A DNA stretch of 64,000 bases from Mactra quadrangularis (lineage: Eukaryota; Mollusca; Bivalvia; Venerida; Mactridae): assembly GCA_025267735.1 (NCBI GenBank), contig CM046305.1:39949108-40013107 (forward strand), given 5' to 3'. The notes beneath the pieces are model-generated. The model made no database searches. It had not been told where the DNA came from and worked only from the letters and a program-made list of their open reading frames with translations. The position numbers and the translations under genes were made by a program. Numbering within the stretch: position 1 is the first letter of the stretch; every line of letters begins with the position of its first letter. Positions 62,001-64,000 of the stretch are shown piece by piece.

Positions 62001-63027
62001 TGACACTACAAATTGTTGCTATCAAAAAACAGATTTACAGTGAAGTCAAAATTTTTTATTTACTAAAAAATTCAAGAAAAATCAAAACAATGAATGTTCA
62101 GTAGCTTACAAATTATTTAATTACAAGTAAATTTTCATGCATTAGATTTGTTGAATGTTGACTCTTGGCAAAAGTGATATTCAGAACAAAATTGTTCTAT
62201 TTGATATCCAAACGATCTTGACCTATGACATCAAGCCCTAAACCCAATAGAGATCATTCTTTACCCATTGGCAACTCACACATAACATATGCTGACTCAT
62301 GGTAAACAAAAAAGACTGCAGATGTTACATGACATCATCTGTATAGGTAACTCTGTTTTCATAAGAATAAATACTTCTAAACTGCACCACATTTTCACAG
62401 ACCAATTTTTCCCCCTAAACAGATGAATCCTTAATTAAAAGTACCATTAAGATAACAAGCGATCAGGGCCAAAACACCATTTTTAGGGAAGGGGCCTCAG
62501 CCCTTTTTGAGGGGAAAATAGCACGGTCTTCACTTTCTTGGGGAAAATGGACCCACTTCATTGCCAGTAAAATAGGAATAGAAGCATTAAATCACAGGTG
62601 TTACAAAATCAATTAGATATTCAATCATGTAAATTATATGGTATAAGAAACAAAATAGACTGTGTTGTGAAGAAATCTTAATATTTTTCCCTTTCTATAT
62701 CACAAATTATGGTTCAACATTCCTTGGGAATTTCTTATGGGACTTTATGGGGAGTTTGAAGGATCTAACTGGGGAAAAAGTGTTTGTTTTGTTTGGGGAA
62801 GCAGCCTGTATTCAGCTTCTGCATAGAAGAGTGTTTTAGCCCTGGCGATGTTTACTAAAATGATTTATTGAAGATATATCTAAGATGTCACTGACTATTT
62901 ACAATAAATATAAACAAAACAAAGAGGTATTACTCACCTTATGATAAAATCTACTTTATTACTAGCTATAGTCACAGTCACTGGTGGTAAATGATCTAAT
63001 GAATCAAGATTGTTCTCTACTGTAGCT
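46895..63027 (-). CDS. BCKDK: Branched-chain alpha-ketoacid dehydrogenase kinase, C-terminal three exons (gene continues past right edge)
   Basis: Mitochondrial protein kinase that phosphorylates and inactivates the E1 subunit of the branched-chain ketoacid dehydrogenase complex, slowing oxidation of leucine, isoleucine and valine. Three exons (63027-62938, 49345-49178, 47039-46895, transcribed right to left) join in frame through GT/AG introns and give the last 133 residues, about one third of the roughly 410-residue family length. GHKL ATPase-fold motifs are present in order: G1 ISDRGGG, lid region DYNFSTAG, G2 [19 protein letters not shown]3 [12 protein letters not shown], ending HETFRI. 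The GYGFGLP...AYAEYLGGS signature and FRI end fit BCKDK rather than the sister pyruvate dehydrogenase kinases. The N-box exon and the four-helix domain lie outside the window. One intron is 13.6 kb and holds a plus-strand frame. Confidence 0.96.
47343..48818. mobile_element. hAT-like non-autonomous element, 1476 bp, in a BCKDK intron
   Basis: Inverted ends cagcgttttttttc and gaaaaaaaacgctg are flanked by a perfect 5-bp repeat TAATT (47338-47342, 48819-48823). Many copies of attgggaatgggtcc / attgggaagggtccg sit just inside both ends, the subterminal repeats common in hAT elements. No transposase frame. CAG-type ends with a 5-bp duplication suggest the hAT group with short duplications. Confidence 0.85.
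49178..49345 (-). CDS. BCKDK: BCKDK internal exon
   Basis: Minus-strand acceptor ctattttcag, donor GG|gtttgt. Encodes [20 protein letters not shown] followed by FSTAG and TPTRMHG. DRGGG is the Mg-ATP-binding G1 box. The donor is weaker than consensus. Confidence 0.96.
49395..49650 (-). mobile_element. tRNA-derived SINE, family 2, well preserved
   Basis: Minus strand: head with tccagtggtaagacaagcgc and B box gggttcaaaccccac, body ttccttgagcaagaaattta and ccacccaggtgtaaatgggt, then the 3' block with agaagcagactttatag also present at 18510. Confidence 0.87.
51412..51663 (-). mobile_element. tRNA-derived SINE, family 3, best copy
   Basis: Minus strand: gatagcgcagttggtagcgc (A box), gcgggttcaaatcccacc (B box), gaaaatttgacaataatgtc, ctccattgattagataatat, aggtccaggaaagctagg-like body and a tail in aaacaaacaaa. 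Both promoter boxes look intact. Confidence 0.9.
54344..54534 (+). mobile_element. Family 1 SINE, 5' truncated
   Basis: Body only: gtaaggcagttgtcagtcac, tttagcctttccaggatcgc, gagtaggttgactgacagcc, tatggcgttaaacctaac. Confidence 0.85.
54963..55211. mobile_element. MITE family A, copy 2 (about 249 bp)
   Basis: Ends attgttcgttttttctcaac and gttgagaaaaaacaaacaat are inverted; the interior (ttgtactggcggcctatt, ttcggaaactcatggatgta) matches the copy at 213-452 closely. Confidence 0.85.
57031..57195. repeat. Dispersed repeat, copy 2
   Basis: agcagaataaagggtgctgc, a pyrimidine-rich centre, tttttcagagttctg and gggataatcacta align with 46360-46495. Type unknown. Confidence 0.5.
57750..57955. mobile_element. 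MITE family F, copy 2, 206 bp
   Basis: Starts cagttaaacctctc and ends gagggttaactg, flanked by TA (57748-57749, 57956-57957). The interior has aacagtcacttctcaacatt and agtcacctatc, resembling the 34-bp minisatellite unit at 12155-12922. Confidence 0.85.
58574..59446 (+). CDS. Unrecognised 290-aa frame nested in a BCKDK intron, opposite strand
   Basis: The frame is open from 58511 (TTG) with ATGs at 58574 and 58577 and a further one at 58600 with A at -3; stop at 59444-59446. Compared with surrounding intron it is richer in G+C and has balanced codon use, which supports real coding. A possible acceptor (tatattttcag) ends at 58373, so the start may be an exon with a short leader. I do not know the family. 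Seen: Arg/Ser-rich N-terminal part ([20 protein letters not shown]), a polar, Ser/Asn-rich middle, a Gly run (SGGGGD), an acidic stretch [15 protein letters not shown] and a strongly basic C-terminus ([14 protein letters not shown]) like a nuclear signal. No signal peptide or membrane segment. It could be a single-exon nested gene or the last exon of a larger one. Confidence 0.6.
   Translation: MMRDSGSTMTESAPAPFKLEREVTLMPSEFRERMSAKQRSQRSSAGTAKTRRSNGNIINSATSVLHHSSDSSNIKTNTRLESSPDIDHECYVTSVQIKNKTHGGHMDQQLGHYINETGELQSTTSHIELNGEFKFIMDNAYANSESEGGFNVQTPPSNLQIKDIMIPLEEWNSGGGGDTIQEKKYTVLPSIRNKKSVKSEDADSVYQMSSNSSEYSINNQLDFYRDRIEEDADFFADFRVNTSTVKATPRQDPLPPIKHGTEEYNTKPHRRRKKSQKEYTEKSNKNIHHL
59608..59838. 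mobile_element. MITE family F, copy 3, 231 bp
   Basis: Starts cagtggtcccttctcaac and ends gaagtttcactg with TA on both sides (59606-59607, 59839-59840). The first third resembles the copy at 57750. Confidence 0.75.
62464..62844. mobile_element. hAT-like non-autonomous element, 381 bp
   Basis: Inverted ends cagggccaaaacac and gtgttttagccctg are flanked by a perfect 5-bp repeat GCGAT (62459-62463, 62845-62849). The interior has several gggga(a)aa blocks near both ends (aggggaaaatag, ggggaaaaagtg). It ends about 90 bp from the BCKDK exon. No ORF. Confidence 0.87.
62938..63027 (-). CDS. BCKDK: BCKDK internal exon
   Basis: Minus-strand acceptor tattttag, donor AG|gtgagt. Encodes [20 protein letters not shown] followed by ASNKVDFII. 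The first base completes an Arg codon that would end the N-box RAT motif on the next exon upstream, outside the window. Confidence 0.95.
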
Positions 63028-63664
63028 CTAAAATATAGAAATTATATGATAATGTAAATATTCAAAACCCATTGACAGTTCATACATAATAATAACTCTT
63101 TTGAACAGAGAAAAGTCTTTTAAGGCCATGGTTTCTACTTTTTTCAGGCCAAAATTCAGCCTCATTCCCTCAAAAAAGTGTAGAATTTCCCCTTTGCTGC
63201 AGCAAAATTCCAGTCTTATTATTTTTATTATGTGCAGTTGATTGGCATTTATTGTTAATTTCTATAGAATCATAGAGAAGTCTCAGAAATTTCACATTGT
63301 TCAATAAAAAGACAGAATAATTGAAAAATTAAAAAATAGGTTACTTTCTCTTAGGTTAATTTTGAATTAGCTATTTCTTAAAAATGCAAAGCCACCATTC
63401 ATATATAGTGAAAATAAACACAGAAGGCAGACACACATCAATTTAAATATAAGGGAGATAACCTAATATGAATATTATCAACATATTACAAAGGTATATG
63501 GAGTTATCATTCCTACCTGAACCAAAGTAGCAATACCAAGAAGTATAAAAGCTACTTTAGCAAGTAAGAATTTACAACAATTTGGTCTCAGTTCTGAGGT
63601 AAATATACATGTAGTAGTAAGTATTAAAATTCTAGTAAGAATTCAACGTTACGTCAATGATAAA

Positions 63665-63968
63665 GCCGCTTGGCTAACTCAGTTGGTAGCATGCAAGTCT
63701 ACTGGTCTAGGGTTCGATTCCCGGGTGGTGCATACTTTCGAGGAGTTGGGCTATGAAATTATTTCTACGGCTATTCTCTCTCCTACCAATGATTTTTAAT
63801 CATGTAGGGCAGTTGTCAGTCACTGACGAAAGTATGTGCTTAGTAGTTGGTTTACAGCTAAATCCAGAGATTTAGCCTTTCCAGGAGGAATGGGTAGGTT
63901 GACTGACCACCGTTATATGACCTATACAATGTGTTGCTTCGGCGTTAAACCCAACAAACAAACAAACA
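63665..63968 (+). mobile_element. tRNA-derived SINE, family 1, near full length
   Basis: A box ggctaactcagttggtagca, B box agggttcgattccc; body gtagggcagttgtcagtcac, tttagcctttccagg, tail gcgttaaacccaacaaacaa. It lies in the BCKDK intron at the right edge; 63028-63664 shows nothing else supported. Confidence 0.9.
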
Positions 63969-64000
63969 TCAATGATAAGCAAGAAGTGTGTATGTACTTT

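Larger units (their letters stand above)
49346..62937 (-). other. 13.6-kb BCKDK intron
   Basis: Holds SINEs (49395, 51412, 54344), MITEs (54963, 57750, 59608, 62464), a dispersed repeat (57031) and the plus-strand frame at 58574-59446. Stretches 49651-51411, 51664-54343, 55212-57030 and 59839-62463 are AT-rich with no element or gene that I can support. A 138-codon plus frame at 53372-53788 lacks any domain. Confidence 0.7.

Overview
This is an animal nuclear genome window of about 64 kb, AT-rich, with spliced genes and dense mobile DNA. Intron-split coding exons with GT/AG borders, tRNA-derived SINEs, TA-flanked MITEs, hAT-like elements, a possible Helitron end and several minisatellites point to a metazoan. 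The SINE tails resemble what is known from molluscs, so I infer a bivalve. That inference is weak because no search could be run.

Layout. (1) 1-5417 has no supported gene; it carries MITEs at 213-452 and 3728-4066. (2) 5418-9143 (+) is a long intronless frame of 1241 codons encoding an unrecognised, mostly disordered acidic protein whose C-terminus runs into a 39-bp minisatellite (8507-9477). (3) 11689-35213 (+) carries 18 coding exons of a KDM2 family histone H3K36 demethylase (JmjC, CXXC, PHD, F-box, LRR), lacking only the first short coding exon. Its introns hold SINEs, a 34-bp minisatellite, hAT-like and Tc1-type MITEs and foldback elements. (4) 35214-46894 is the gap downstream of KDM2. 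It holds a cluster of DNA transposons, including a dead Tc1-type element with inverted ends, and one isolated minus-strand exon-like segment (36279-36388) of unknown gene. (5) 46895-63027 (-) has the last three coding exons of branched-chain alpha-ketoacid dehydrogenase kinase (BCKDK); the rest of that gene lies beyond the right edge. Its 13.6-kb intron contains a plus-strand frame (58574-59446) that looks like a nested gene.

KDM2 and BCKDK are convergent. They have no direct pathway link: one is a chromatin demethylase and CpG-binding F-box protein of the nucleus, the other a mitochondrial kinase that switches off branched-chain amino acid oxidation. Nothing here looks like a coordinated multi-gene system. 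The items most worth follow-up are the unknown 1241-codon frame with its minisatellite tail, the isolated exon at 36279-36388, the nested 290-aa frame, and the rich set of short DNA transposons with readable ends.
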